Notes: a model not told the origin generated them from the sequence alone. Shown: positions 16,870 through 25,978, counted from the first letter of the stretch. The stretch: 64,000 bases of DNA from Flavobacterium sp. (GCF_004211145.1 NZ_SEBS01000001.1:1-64000), one strand, 5' to 3'. A program made the numbers and translations.

Positions 16870-17850
16870 TTGATACCAACTACCGACATCTTCGCCATCG
16901 CCTCCCAAAAACAGTTTGAGAAAACAGCGCTCAAGGTGTTTCGATACCAATATGAGAACAACTTTGTATATCGCGAATTCTGTGATTTTTTGAAGGTCGA
17001 CAAGGGCGAAGTAAAAACGCTTGCACAAATTCCATTCTTACCGATCCAATTCTTCAAAAGCCACGACGTGCTCACGGGCGACGCGTCGGTACAGGAAACA
17101 TTTACAAGTTCAGGAACTACCGGAATCCAGACGAGCCGACATTTGGTAACCGACGTTTCGCTGTACGAACAAAGTTTCCGACAGGCGTTCTCGCAATTCT
17201 ACGGCAACATTGAAGATTACGTCGTTTTGGCTTTATTGCCGAGCTATCTCGAACGCGAAGGTTCATCGCTGATCTACATGGTCGAAGATCTGATCTCGGC
17301 GAGCAACAATCCCGATAGCGGATTCTATCTGCACAATTACGACGAACTCATACAAAAACTGACATCGCTTGATGCGTCGGGGCAAAACGTCTTGCTCATC
17401 GGCGTCACGTATGCGTTGCTCGATTTGATCGAAAAACAACAATTTGCACTCAAGAATACCGTTATCATGGAAACCGGCGGCATGAAAGGCAAACGCAAGG
17501 AAATGATCCGAGAGGAATTGCACGAGATTTTGTGCGATGGTTTCGGCGTTTTTTCAATCCATTCCGAATACGGCATGACCGAATTATTATCGCAAGCCTA
17601 TTCGCTCGGCGACGGCGTTTTCGAATGTCCGAACTGGATGCACATTTTGATCCGGGATACTGAAGACGCGCTTTCATACGTCGATTCGGGAAAAACCGGC
17701 GGCGTGAACGTAATCGATTTGGCGAACATCAACTCGTGTTCATTCATCGCGACACAAGATCTCGGTAAAAAATATGCCGATGGAAGTTTTGAAGTTTTAG
17801 GCCGTTTCGACAATTCCGACATTCGTGGCTGTAATTTGATGGTTTTATGA
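16870..17850 (+). CDS. LuxE/PaaK-like acyl-protein synthetase
   Basis: 326 aa, initiated at TTG 16870; no early in-frame ATG exists, and the N-terminal sequence (IPTTDIFAIASQKQFEKTAL) reads as a natural start. LuxE-type adenylate-forming enzymes activate a fatty acid with ATP and hold it as an acyl intermediate. The phosphate-binding motif TSSGTTGIQTSRH lies near residue 80, and the later HSEYGMTELLSQAY corresponds to the adenylate-binding region. No LuxC or LuxD partner is near, so a role in luminescence is unlikely; it may load a short or specialised acyl group. A TACTTTTG box ends only about 11 bp before the start, so the mRNA leader is very short or absent. Confidence 0.8.
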   Translation: MIPTTDIFAIASQKQFEKTALKVFRYQYENNFVYREFCDFLKVDKGEVKTLAQIPFLPIQFFKSHDVLTGDASVQETFTSSGTTGIQTSRHLVTDVSLYEQSFRQAFSQFYGNIEDYVVLALLPSYLEREGSSLIYMVEDLISASNNPDSGFYLHNYDELIQKLTSLDASGQNVLLIGVTYALLDLIEKQQFALKNTVIMETGGMKGKRKEMIREELHEILCDGFGVFSIHSEYGMTELLSQAYSLGDGVFECPNWMHILIRDTEDALSYVDSGKTGGVNVIDLANINSCSFIATQDLGKKYADGSFEVLGRFDNSDIRGCNLMVL

Positions 17851-18506
17851 TGAAATGGCTTTTGATTTTGCTGGTTTCCACAGGATGTTTTGCGCAACGT
17901 CCGCTGGAACTCATACTCGATTCGATCAAAACCGACAATTCGAATCCCGAATCCCGAACGTTCCACCTTTCGTATCACATCACAAACAACACCAATAAAC
18001 CCGCGACATTTTTCCTCAGAACCGACCATATCGTTCCGGTTGTGGCAAGTTCGATGTCGCATTGCCCGCATTATAAATTGTACCAAAACGGGAATTCGGT
18101 TGACGTTTCGGGAATATTTTCGGTGCCGAATTCGCGCAATCTTACACACGAACAACATCTCAAACTCCAGGATTCGTTGCGCGAGATCTCATCGAATCCC
18201 GAGACTTGGAAAAAACGCATGAGCGAAAGCATCACAAAAAGCAAAACTACGCTCGCTGCCGGTGAGACGCGCTCTTTTAAGATCGATCTGCGCTGGGACA
18301 GAAAACGCTTTCAAAAAAACGACGAGAACGATTATTATTTGGAACCCGACGGCAAATTCGAGCTCGAACTTTCCATGCATTTGATGCGAGACGAGCTCGT
18401 GAACCGAATGACTGCCAACGACTACGAATTGGCCCTTAAGGACCCTGATTTCATCAAAGGCTGGTTTACCTCGAACCGATTGCCGGTTGATTTGTCGGGA
18501 CAATAA
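17847..18506 (+). CDS. secreted protein of unknown function, paralogue 1
   Basis: 219 aa. Signal peptide at 1-17 (LVSTGCFAQ). It shares a layout with the next gene: an N-terminal beta-sandwich-like part (FHLSYHITNNTNKPATFFLRT), a conserved MSHCPHYKLY versus MSNSVHYKIY block, then SKTTLAAGETRSFKIDLRWDRKRFQKNDENDYYL versus the matching block in the neighbour, and a C-terminal tail ending in a SNR motif. Its ATG overlaps the stop of the LuxE-like gene (ATGA), so it is in the same operon. No known family is recognised. Probably a periplasmic or surface protein. Confidence 0.7.
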   Translation: MMKWLLILLVSTGCFAQRPLELILDSIKTDNSNPESRTFHLSYHITNNTNKPATFFLRTDHIVPVVASSMSHCPHYKLYQNGNSVDVSGIFSVPNSRNLTHEQHLKLQDSLREISSNPETWKKRMSESITKSKTTLAAGETRSFKIDLRWDRKRFQKNDENDYYLEPDGKFELELSMHLMRDELVNRMTANDYELALKDPDFIKGWFTSNRLPVDLSGQ

Positions 18507-18507
18507 C

Positions 18508-19257
18508 ATGCGATCAATTATAAAACATATCAAAAAATACGCGCTGCTTTTATTGCTGTTTCCGATGATCGCGTCGGCCCAAAACGCAGTTTTTGAAATC
18601 AAGATTGACAGCATTTCGGCGACCAACATCCAAAACGGCGAACGCAAATACCAACTGTTTTTCACGCTGAGCAACTCGGGCAAGAAAACGATTTCGTTTT
18701 TACTTCGGCCTACGCAATTCTCGTCCATTCAGTACGGATCGATGTCGAATTCGGTGCACTATAAAATTTATGAAGAACAGCGCCCGCTTGATCTTGGCGA
18801 TGCCTTCGAAAGGATTGACGAGGCAAATCCCAAACGCGTATCCATCGACGTTTCTGATCTCGACAAGATCGAACTCGCAAAAAAGCAACTGCGTGAAACG
18901 TTGCATATCAGCGAAAATGCGATCGAGGAATATATCCGAACGGGGACGGTTAAAGACAGTACGATCCGATATCGGGAACGCGAAATCCTTTCGGAAATCA
19001 TCACTTTAAAACCCGGCGAAACCAAGTCATACAAGCAGATTTTTTTTTGGGACAGAAAACCGTATTTCAAATACGACGAGAATGAATTTTATCTGGATCA
19101 GAAGAAAGGGCATTATTTGGAATTGGTCGTGATGTCGATGCGCGAACCTTTTAAAACCCAAATGCCTGACGAAGATTTTAGGAAATTGATGGCGATTCCG
19201 GATTTTCTGACGGGCGTTTTTATGTCGAACCGCGTGTTAATTGACTTTTCGCCTTAG
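18508..19257 (+). CDS. secreted protein of unknown function, paralogue 2
   Basis: 249 aa from ATG 18508, which lies one base after the previous stop. Signal peptide with hydrophobic core LLLLFPMIASAQ. Clear tandem paralogue of the preceding gene: both share the N-terminal IKIDSI/LILDSI start, a HYKIYE/HYKLYQ block, a ...ETKSYKQIFFWDRKPYFKYDENEFYLD block, and a C-terminal FMSNRVLIDFSP/FTSNRLPVDLSGQ end. This copy carries about 30 extra residues in the middle. Function unknown. Confidence 0.7.
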   Translation: MRSIIKHIKKYALLLLLFPMIASAQNAVFEIKIDSISATNIQNGERKYQLFFTLSNSGKKTISFLLRPTQFSSIQYGSMSNSVHYKIYEEQRPLDLGDAFERIDEANPKRVSIDVSDLDKIELAKKQLRETLHISENAIEEYIRTGTVKDSTIRYREREILSEIITLKPGETKSYKQIFFWDRKPYFKYDENEFYLDQKKGHYLELVVMSMREPFKTQMPDEDFRKLMAIPDFLTGVFMSNRVLIDFSP

Positions 19258-19269
19258 CATTTTCAGGCA

Positions 19270-19302
19270 TAAAAAATCCCGGCGAACCGGGACTAGACTT
19301 TT
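19270..19302. terminator. bidirectional terminator between the paralogue operon and tyrS
   Basis: Stem TCCCGG-CGAA-CCGGGA, a stable tetraloop hairpin, with a T5 run on the plus side and a T6 run on the minus side. It serves both converging transcription units. Confidence 0.8.
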
Positions 19303-19319
19303 TACAGTTGATATTTTTA

Positions 19320-19368
19320 AACCATTAAGAGCGTTAAGTTCATCAAGAGGTTAAGTTCATTAAGTTTA
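19320..19368. repeat. 9-bp microrepeat array (CATTAAGnn type) ending at the tyrS stop
   Basis: Five degenerate 9-bp units of the CATTAAGTT / CATCAAGAG type. The array touches the tyrS stop codon. The same unit family occurs inside the minisatellite at 45 kb. Confidence 0.7.
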
Positions 19369-20703
19369 GACGATCGGAAGTTGCATTGTTTCGACTACCG
19401 AACTCACGAAACGCAAAACAAAATAATTCTTCTTTCCGCGTTGCAACAGCACGAACGTTCCGTTTATCAAATCGTTTTCGGTCAATGTAAAACCTTCGAT
19501 AACCTTTTCGCGGTTCACCGATATCGAGTTTTCCTGCAACGCGCGTCTCGCCTCTCCGTTCGATTTCATGAAGCCCGATTTCTCGTTCAGGACCGTCACG
19601 ATATCCAAACCGTTTTGGAGTTCCGACTTTGAAATTTCAGCTTGGGGAACGCCGTCGAAAATCTCTAAAAACGTTTGTTCGTCAAGTTGTTTCAAGTCGT
19701 CGGCAGTTGAATTTCCGAATAAGATATTCGAGGCTTTCTGCGCCTTTTCCAGTTCTTCGGCTGAATGTACGAACGTCGTGATTTCCTCGGCCAATTTACG
19801 TTGCAATTCGCGTAAATGCGGTGCTTGGCGGTGTTCCTCGATCAATGCTTCAATCGTTTCCTTGTCCAAAAACGTGAAAATCTTTATGTATTTCTCGGCA
19901 TCGACATCGGTTGAATTGAGCCAGAATTGATAGAATTTGTACACCGATGTCTTGTCGGCATCCAACCAAACATTCCCGCTCTCCGACTTCCCGAATTTCG
20001 AACCGTCGGCCTTCGTAACCAAAGGAGTCGTCAATGCGAACGCTTTGGCTTCCTGGTTCACGTTCATGCGGCGCACGAGTTCGGTTCCAGTCGTGATATT
20101 TCCCCATTGATCCGATCCGCCCATTTGCAACACACAATTGAATTCCTTGTGCAAGTGGTAGAAATCGTAACCTTGGATCAGTTGGTACGTGAATTCAGTG
20201 AACGACATGCCGTCTCCGACTTCGCCGCTCAAACGTTTCTTGACCGAATCTTTGGCCATCATATAATTGACAGTGATTCTTTTCCCGACGTCGCGCGCGA
20301 AAGCCAGGAACGAGAATTCCTTCATCCAATCGTAGTTGTTTACCAAAAACGGAGCTTGTGCGTCCGAAGCATCGAAATCCAAGAACCGCGAAAGCACGCG
20401 TTTGATTCCCGCAACGTTCTTATTCAACGCTTCCTCGTCGAGCAAATTTCTTTCGTCACTTTTTCCCGATGGATCGCCGATCATTCCCGTCGCGCCGCCG
20501 ACCAACGCCAACGGTTTGTGTCCGAAACGTCGCAAATGGCAAAGCAAAATGATTTGGACCATCGAACCGATGTGCAGCGAATCAGCCGTCGGATCAAACC
20601 CGATATACGCAGTTGTCGGTTCCTTCAAAAGTTGTTCTTCGGTTCCGGGCATTGCGTCGTGGTAGAGACCGCGCCATTTTAGTTCTTCGACGAGATTTTT
20701 CAT
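19366..20703 (-). CDS. tyrS: tyrosyl-tRNA synthetase
   Basis: 445 aa class I aminoacyl-tRNA synthetase of bacterial TyrRS type, charging tRNA-Tyr. The HIGH motif appears as HIGS (44-47) after [11 protein letters not shown], the tyrosine-binding region as [12 protein letters not shown] and [11 protein letters not shown], and KMSKS as KFGKS at about residue 239. The last roughly 80 residues form the S4 RNA-binding domain ([20 protein letters not shown]). Full length. A good TATCTTTGC box lies just upstream, with an 8-bp microrepeat array where the -33 region would be. Confidence 0.97.
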   Translation of the reverse strand: MKNLVEELKWRGLYHDAMPGTEEQLLKEPTTAYIGFDPTADSLHIGSMVQIILLCHLRRFGHKPLALVGGATGMIGDPSGKSDERNLLDEEALNKNVAGIKRVLSRFLDFDASDAQAPFLVNNYDWMKEFSFLAFARDVGKRITVNYMMAKDSVKKRLSGEVGDGMSFTEFTYQLIQGYDFYHLHKEFNCVLQMGGSDQWGNITTGTELVRRMNVNQEAKAFALTTPLVTKADGSKFGKSESGNVWLDADKTSVYKFYQFWLNSTDVDAEKYIKIFTFLDKETIEALIEEHRQAPHLRELQRKLAEEITTFVHSAEELEKAQKASNILFGNSTADDLKQLDEQTFLEIFDGVPQAEISKSELQNGLDIVTVLNEKSGFMKSNGEARRALQENSISVNREKVIEGFTLTENDLINGTFVLLQRGKKNYFVLRFVSSVVETMQLPIV

Positions 20704-20719
20704 TTGGTTTTATTTTGCG

Positions 20720-20728
20720 GCAAAGATA
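20720..20728 (-). promoter_or_regulatory. -7 promoter box of tyrS
   Basis: TATCTTTGC on the minus strand, 17 bp upstream of the tyrS ATG; full match to the Bacteroidetes -7 element. Confidence 0.65.
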
Positions 20729-20730
20729 AT

Positions 20731-20981
20731 TAATTAGCGAATTAGGAAATTAGCGAATTAGCGAATGTTTTGGATATGGAAGAAGATTCCGATAAGTTCC
20801 AAATATGAATGCCATTTGAAATTTCGAGTCGGCTTATTGAATATGCGAACTAATGAAATTCTTGGTTACGGAAAAGAAATCCACGTACTTTAAAATTACG
20901 AGTGCACAACTGAAATTTCCGCGTCGTCCTTAAAATAAACGCCATTCGCTAATCCGCTAATTTTCTAATTCGCTAATTTTA
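20731..20981. repeat. inverted pair of 8-bp microrepeat arrays between tyrS and the epimerase gene
   Basis: Left array at 20731-20767 is built from TTAGCGAA units and ends GCGAATG. The right array at 20943-20981 is its reverse complement, beginning CATTCGCTAA. The 175 bp between them carry no ORF or known motif. The right array stops only a few bases before the epimerase start codon, and the left one covers the upstream promoter region of tyrS. Confidence 0.8.
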
Positions 20982-20985
20982 CAAA

Positions 20986-21984
20986 ATGAACCTAATCACC
21001 GGCACAACCGGCCTCGTCGGCTCCCATCTCGCGCTGCATCTTCTCGAAAACGGCGAAAAAGTGCGCGGGATTTTCCGTTCGCAAGCCAGCAAAGACAAAA
21101 CGCTGCGCCTTTTCAAACTGTACGGAAAGGAATCGCTGTTCGGACGAATCGATTGGGTCGAAGCTGAAATCTGCAACATCCCGAATCTCGAAAAAGCATT
21201 TGCCGGAGTCGAATACGTCTATCATTGCGCGGCACTCATTTCGTTTGATGACAAGGACGAGGAAGCGATGCGAAAAATCAACATCGAAGGCACGGCGAAT
21301 GTCGTGAACCTGTCGCTCGATTTCGGCGTTAAAAAACTCGTTCACGTGAGTTCCGTTGCGGCTTTGGGCGATCTCAAAGAAGGCGAAACGGTGCTCGACG
21401 AGGAAAGCGATTGGAATCCTGAGAAACACCACAGCGATTATGGCATTTCAAAATACGGAGCCGAAATGGAAATCTGGCGCGGCCAACAAGAAGGCTTGGA
21501 TGTCGCGGCCGTAGTTCCCGGAATCATCCTCGGACCGGGCTTTTGGGACGACGGAAGCGGTGCGCTTTTCCAGGCGATCGAAAACGGATTTCCGTTCTAC
21601 ACAATGGGTTCGACGGGTTTCGTCGCTGTCAAGGACCTGGTTTCGGCCATGGTGAAATTAATGAAAAGCGACATTTCGAACGAGCGCTATATCCTAATCG
21701 GAAATCATTTTATCCTGCGTGACATGGCATTCATGATCGCCGACGCGCTCGCCGTGAAACGTCCCGGAACGAACGCGAAACCGTGGCTTATCAAACTCGC
21801 GGTTGCAGCCGATTGGTTTGCGTCTTTGTTTAGGAAGAAACGCAAATTATTCTCGGAAACCGCCAGCGCCTTGCACCGACATCGCGAGTTCTCTACTCAG
21901 AAAATAAAAAAAGATTTGGGTTTTGAATTTACCGACATTCCGACTTACATCAAGGAAATCGTGCGCATTCAAAAAGGGAAATAA
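20986..21984 (+). CDS. NAD-dependent epimerase/dehydratase (extended SDR)
   Basis: 332 aa. N-terminal Rossmann motif TGTTGLVGSHLALHLL (residues 5-20), the extended-SDR HVSSVAALG region and the catalytic YxxxK as YGISK (about residue 151). Overall it resembles the 3-beta-hydroxysteroid dehydrogenase/dihydroflavonol reductase branch, which reduces or epimerises sugar- or lipid-linked substrates. Cytosolic; substrate unknown. Its stop abuts the converging DUF4296 gene with no spacer at all (TAATTA). Confidence 0.85.
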   Translation: MNLITGTTGLVGSHLALHLLENGEKVRGIFRSQASKDKTLRLFKLYGKESLFGRIDWVEAEICNIPNLEKAFAGVEYVYHCAALISFDDKDEEAMRKINIEGTANVVNLSLDFGVKKLVHVSSVAALGDLKEGETVLDEESDWNPEKHHSDYGISKYGAEMEIWRGQQEGLDVAAVVPGIILGPGFWDDGSGALFQAIENGFPFYTMGSTGFVAVKDLVSAMVKLMKSDISNERYILIGNHFILRDMAFMIADALAVKRPGTNAKPWLIKLAVAADWFASLFRKKRKLFSETASALHRHREFSTQKIKKDLGFEFTDIPTYIKEIVRIQKGK

Positions 21985-22374
21985 TTACTTCACCATTCCG
22001 CCTTCCGGCAATTTTTGGTTTTGTACAGGCTTGCCTTTATTCACAAGGGAATCAAGCGAATTTTTATTGCGTTCCAAACGTCGGCCCACGCGCTGATACA
22101 TCTTTTTGTATTTCGCGATGTCCGACGCATAGTAGCGATTGCTTTGTGCGAACTGCACGCTGTCGACCTTGTACTTTTTGTAGATGTACAGATTCGGGTC
22201 TTTAGCCGACTGCAGTTTCCCGGGATTGTGCGATCGGATCGCGTCAAGCAATGACAGGTCGTAGAAAATATCGACCATCTTGTCTTCGTCTATGAGGTTT
22301 TTTGGTTTTTCGATCGCCGAATCGCCGCAAGCCCAAAACGCGAATAACGCAAATATGACAACGAGTTTTTTCAT
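21985..22374 (-). CDS. DUF4296 family lipoprotein
   Basis: 129 aa from ATG 22374; the frame extends to 22539 but that part is antisense to the 3' end of pyrC. Lipoprotein signal LFAFWACGDS. The mature part has the DUF4296-like core: helix DEDKMVDIFYDLSLLDAIR, followed by DPNLYIYKKYKVDSVQFAQSNRYYASDIAKYKKMYQRV. Function of the family is unknown; it appears to be a Bacteroidetes envelope protein. The ATG overlaps the dihydroorotase stop by four bases, so it is the last gene of the GT2-pyrC operon. Confidence 0.8.
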   Translation of the reverse strand: MKKLVVIFALFAFWACGDSAIEKPKNLIDEDKMVDIFYDLSLLDAIRSHNPGKLQSAKDPNLYIYKKYKVDSVQFAQSNRYYASDIAKYKKMYQRVGRRLERNKNSLDSLVNKGKPVQNQKLPEGGMVK

Positions 22375-23711
22375 CGGTTGAACAACAGGCGCTGGCCCGC
22401 TTTGATTTCTTTTACTTTTCCTGCCGTATAAACGAGTTGGCCGTTCACAAAAGTATGCATGATGCGCGATTTGAACGTGAAACCTTCGAACGGCGACCAT
22501 CCGCATTTGGCTAAGATATTTCCTTTGTTGACTGACCATGGCGAACCCGGGTTTACGATCGCAAGGTCGGCGAAATAACCTTCCCTGATAAAACCGCGGT
22601 TTTCAACCTTGAACAATTTAGCTGGGTTGTGCGCCATTTTCTCGACGATCTTCTCGACCGAAATGCGGCCTTGGTGATGCGCTTCAAACATCGCGACGAC
22701 CGAATGTTGCACGAGCGGTCCGCCCGACGGTGCTTTCAAATACGGCTGTTTCTTCTCTTCAAGCGTGTGAGGCGCGTGATCGGTCGCGATGACGTCGATA
22801 CGCCCGTCGAGCAAGGCTTCCCATAGCGCGTTCTTGTCGGCTTCGGTCTTCACGGCCGGATTCCATTTTATGAGGTTGCCTTTGGTTTCGTAATCCTTGT
22901 CGGTAAACCACAAATGATGCACGCAGACTTCGGCGGTGATCTTCTTTTCTTCGAGCGGAATCGCGTTCGTGAACAATTCCATTTCCCTGGCCGTCGACAA
23001 ATGAAACACGTGAAGGCGCGCTCCGGTTTTCTTTGCCAAAGCAACGGCTTTCGATGACGAAATGTAACAGGCTTCGGCACTTCGGATCAGATGATGCGCA
23101 GTCACGGGAACATCTTCGCCGTATTCTGCCTTGAATTTCTCGAGGTTTTCCTTGATCGTCTGCTCGTCTTCGCAATGTACGGCAATCAGCATCGGAGTCG
23201 ATGAGAATATTTTTTCAAGAACGGCTTCGTTGTCGACGAGCATGTTTCCCGTCGATGAACCTAGAAATATCTTGATTCCCGCAACATTTCTTGGATTGGT
23301 TTTTAAAACCTCATCAAGGTTGTCGTTCGACGCGCCCATCATGAACGAGTAATTCGCGTAGGATTTCTCAGACGCGATCTGATATTTTTCTTCGAGGATT
23401 TCTTGGGTGATCGCGTTCGGAACCGTGTTGGGTTGTTCGATGAACGAAGTCACGCCACCGGCAACCGCCGCTTTTGATTCGGTTCCAATGTCGCCTTTGT
23501 GCGTCAAACCAGGTTCGCGAAAATGTACCTGGTCGTCGATCGCTCCGGGAATCAGGTAGTTTCCTTCGGCGTCGATGATTTTGGTGTCGGCGTGTTTTGC
23601 GCTGATGCTTTCGGCGATTTCCTTGATGATTTCGCCTTCGATCAATACGTCGCCCTCGGTAATTTTACCTTCGTTGACGATTTTCGCATTCTTTATTAAA
23701 ATCCTTTTCAT
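22371..23711 (-). CDS. pyrC: dihydroorotase
   Basis: 446 aa from ATG 23711, whose A is shared with the upstream stop (TAATG). Amidohydrolase-fold enzyme of pyrimidine synthesis, catalysing carbamoyl-aspartate to dihydroorotate. Metal and substrate motifs visible: HCEDE, AHHLIRS, FHLSTAREME and TDHAPHT. The normally invariant HxH of the first metal site reads QVH (Gln61, His63) in DDQVHFREPG, so one metal ligand differs. The rest of the active site looks intact, and the length fits the AllB/PyrC type. Placed between a lipid-linked mannosyltransferase and a DUF4296 lipoprotein. Confidence 0.9.
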   Translation of the reverse strand: MKRILIKNAKIVNEGKITEGDVLIEGEIIKEIAESISAKHADTKIIDAEGNYLIPGAIDDQVHFREPGLTHKGDIGTESKAAVAGGVTSFIEQPNTVPNAITQEILEEKYQIASEKSYANYSFMMGASNDNLDEVLKTNPRNVAGIKIFLGSSTGNMLVDNEAVLEKIFSSTPMLIAVHCEDEQTIKENLEKFKAEYGEDVPVTAHHLIRSAEACYISSSKAVALAKKTGARLHVFHLSTAREMELFTNAIPLEEKKITAEVCVHHLWFTDKDYETKGNLIKWNPAVKTEADKNALWEALLDGRIDVIATDHAPHTLEEKKQPYLKAPSGGPLVQHSVVAMFEAHHQGRISVEKIVEKMAHNPAKLFKVENRGFIREGYFADLAIVNPGSPWSVNKGNILAKCGWSPFEGFTFKSRIMHTFVNGQLVYTAGKVKEIKAGQRLLFNR

Positions 23712-24436
23712 TATAGTCTGTTCAACATTTTTTTCCATCTGAGCCCGATGACGCCCAACATCGCTTCCTTGAAAATGGCAGAGCTCATTTTGGAAACGCC
23801 TTTGGTTCGGTCGGTAAAGATGATCGGCACTTCGACGATTTTATATTTTTTCGCGAATGCCCTGTATTTCATTTCAATCTGGAACGCATAACCCACGAAT
23901 TTGATCTTATCGAGGCCGATGCCTTCCAGCACTTCTTTTTTATAACACATGAATCCCGCGGTCGCATCGGTGATTCCCATTCCCATTATCATTTCGACAT
24001 ATCGCGACGCTCCGTACGACATCAAAACACGGCTCAACGGCCAGTTCACGACGTTTACTCCTGTTACGTAACGCGATCCGACTGCGACGTCGGCGGTTCC
24101 GAAATGACAGGCTTCGTAGAGCTTTTCCAAGTCGGCGGGATTGTGTGAAAAATCGGCGTCCATTTCAAAAATGTAGGCGTAACCTTTCGCGAGCGCCCAT
24201 TTGAATCCGTGCACGTAAGCCGTTCCCAAGCCTGATTTTTTTTGGCGTTGCTCGATGAAAAGCCGATTCGGGAATTCCTGTCGGAGTTCGATGACGCGCA
24301 AAGCCGTTCCGTCAGGGGAATTGTCATCTACGATAAGTATATCGAATTGGTTGTGTAACGAAAGAACGGCGCGGATAATACTTTCCACATTCTCGATTTC
24401 GTTATACGTCGGGATAATAACCAATCCGTCGCTCAT
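23711..24436 (-). CDS. polyprenyl-phosphate mannosyltransferase-like GT2
   Basis: 241 aa from ATG 24436. Family GT2 glycosyltransferase of the dolichol/polyprenol-phosphate mannose synthase type: IIPTYNEIENVESII at the start, the nucleotide-binding DDNSPDGT, the metal-binding DADFSHNP in place of DxD, and the C-terminal VPIIFTDRTKGVSKMS that marks DPM1 homologues. It has no large C-terminal membrane domain, so it is a soluble or peripheral enzyme adding a sugar from a nucleotide donor to polyprenyl phosphate. First gene of an operon with pyrC. Confidence 0.88.
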   Translation of the reverse strand: MSDGLVIIPTYNEIENVESIIRAVLSLHNQFDILIVDDNSPDGTALRVIELRQEFPNRLFIEQRQKKSGLGTAYVHGFKWALAKGYAYIFEMDADFSHNPADLEKLYEACHFGTADVAVGSRYVTGVNVVNWPLSRVLMSYGASRYVEMIMGMGITDATAGFMCYKKEVLEGIGLDKIKFVGYAFQIEMKYRAFAKKYKIVEVPIIFTDRTKGVSKMSSAIFKEAMLGVIGLRWKKMLNRL

Positions 24437-24523
24437 AAAGTGCGTATTTCGCGGCAAAAATACCGTTTTTTCGGCAGATGCGTCCCAACAAAATTATAAT
24501 AAATGTGAGCCGCTAATTTTTAG

Positions 24524-24532
24524 TATTTTTGC
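24524..24532 (+). promoter_or_regulatory. -7 box giving a nearly leaderless DUF4271 mRNA
   Basis: TATTTTTGC lies only about 7 bp before the first ATG of the DUF4271 gene, so the predicted transcript has almost no leader. Confidence 0.5.
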
Positions 24533-24538
24533 AGTGCT

Positions 24539-25204
24539 ATGATGGAAAGTTTCCTAAATCCGAGATTGGTCGAAAACAAAGACTGGGCAACGTTTATTTT
24601 CGTGGCCTGCTTTGCGTTGATTGCCGTTACGCGCTCGGTTTTCGAGACGCGTTTCGCCGAGTTTTCAAAACTCATCGTCTCAGACAAATACATAAAAGTA
24701 TATCGTGACAACAGCAACCTGATGAGCTGGTTCAACATTTCGCTTTTCGTTTTGCATTTGGTTTCGTTGGCGTTTTTCATACAATTGGTTCTGAGTTACT
24801 TTGGACATGCTGAGAAAAGCGACTGGGTTTTGTATATCAGGATCGTAACGTTACTCGGCGTTTTCATCCTGTCCAAGTTCCTCATCGAAAAGATCATCGC
24901 GGCTTCGTTCAACATCGATGAGTTCATCGAACAGTTCAATTTGCAGAAAGTTAGTTACAGAACCTACATCGGATTGCTCCTGCTCCCTATCGACATCATC
25001 CTATATTACAGCAACTCTACGCCTAAAAGCATGGTTTTCGCGCTAATCGCTATGATTTTGGTAATTAATGCGTTAACCTATGCTGTTTCATTAAGGAATT
25101 ATCAAAATGCATTGCTCGGTAAGTTGTTCTATTTTATTTTATATCTTTGCGCACTTGAAATAGCGCCCTATTATTTCATGTATTACTGGTTTACTAAAAG
25201 TTAG
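24539..25204 (+). CDS. DUF4271 membrane protein
   Basis: 221 aa integral membrane protein with about six hydrophobic segments, the first near residues 15-32 (FIFVACFALIAVTRSVF). Recognised as DUF4271 from its sequence character and from its position directly upstream of a uroporphyrinogen-III synthase, a common arrangement in Flavobacteriaceae. No catalytic residues are evident. Two consecutive ATGs at 24539 and 24542 could each start it. The gap to hemD is only 3 bp, so the two are co-transcribed. Confidence 0.8.
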   Translation: MMESFLNPRLVENKDWATFIFVACFALIAVTRSVFETRFAEFSKLIVSDKYIKVYRDNSNLMSWFNISLFVLHLVSLAFFIQLVLSYFGHAEKSDWVLYIRIVTLLGVFILSKFLIEKIIAASFNIDEFIEQFNLQKVSYRTYIGLLLLPIDIILYYSNSTPKSMVFALIAMILVINALTYAVSLRNYQNALLGKLFYFILYLCALEIAPYYFMYYWFTKS

Positions 25205-25207
25205 AAA

Positions 25208-25963
25208 ATGCCAAACAAAGTGAAGACTATTCTGGTGTCACAACCGGAACCTAAGGTGGAAAATTCCCCTTACTTTGAGCTGTCGCAGAAGCATAAGGTA
25301 AAGATAGATTTCAGGCCATTTATCCATGTAGAAGGCGTTAGTGCGAAAGAGATCAGGCAGCAAAAAGTTGACATTAGCCAGTATACGGCGATCATCCTGA
25401 CAAGCAAGAACGCCGTTGACCATTTTTTCCGCGTTGCTGAGGAAATGCGCTATAAAGTGCCCGAAGGTTTGAAATATTTTTGCCAGAGTGAAGCGATCGC
25501 TTTTTATTTGCAGAAGTACGTCGTGTATCGCAAGCGCAAGATTTATGTCGGGCAGAAGGATTTCGCCGACCTGTCTCCGCTGATCAAGAAATACAAAGAC
25601 GAGAAATTTCTCTTGCCTGCATCGGATCAATTGAATCCCGATGCGCCTCAAACGCTCAACAATTTGAAAGTTGACTGGACCGTGGGAACGTTTTATAAAA
25701 CCGTTATGAGCGATCTTTCAGACCTCGCCGACGTCTATTATGACGTGCTTGCGTTCTTTAGCCCGACGGGAATCAAATCGTTGTTCAAGAACTTCCCTGA
25801 TTTCGCACAGAATGAAACGCGCATAGCGGTGTTCGGGACTTCGGTCCAAAAAGAAGCGGAAGCCGCCGGCTTGAGAGTCGACATCATGGCACCGACTCCG
25901 GAAGCACCGAGTATGACGATGGCTTTGGAGAAGTATATTGCTAAAGTTAATAAGGAAAAGTAA
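25208..25963 (+). CDS. hemD: uroporphyrinogen-III synthase
   Basis: 251 aa, single-domain HemD size. It closes and inverts hydroxymethylbilane to uroporphyrinogen III in haem synthesis. HemD is poorly conserved, but the bilobed pattern is visible: ILVSQPEP at the start, IILTSKNAVDHFFRV in lobe 1, VGTFYKTVMSDLSDL between lobes, and VLAFFSPTGIKSLF...IAVFGTSVQKEAEAAGLRVDIMAPTPEAPSM in lobe 2. Downstream of DUF4271. A terminator follows. Confidence 0.88.
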   Translation: MPNKVKTILVSQPEPKVENSPYFELSQKHKVKIDFRPFIHVEGVSAKEIRQQKVDISQYTAIILTSKNAVDHFFRVAEEMRYKVPEGLKYFCQSEAIAFYLQKYVVYRKRKIYVGQKDFADLSPLIKKYKDEKFLLPASDQLNPDAPQTLNNLKVDWTVGTFYKTVMSDLSDLADVYYDVLAFFSPTGIKSLFKNFPDFAQNETRIAVFGTSVQKEAEAAGLRVDIMAPTPEAPSMTMALEKYIAKVNKEK

Positions 25964-25978
25964 ATTTTACTTTTGATA

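Noticed and set aside
19927-20682. 251-aa ORF on the plus strand inside tyrS
   Set aside because: Fully antisense to tyrS, whose motifs are all in place.
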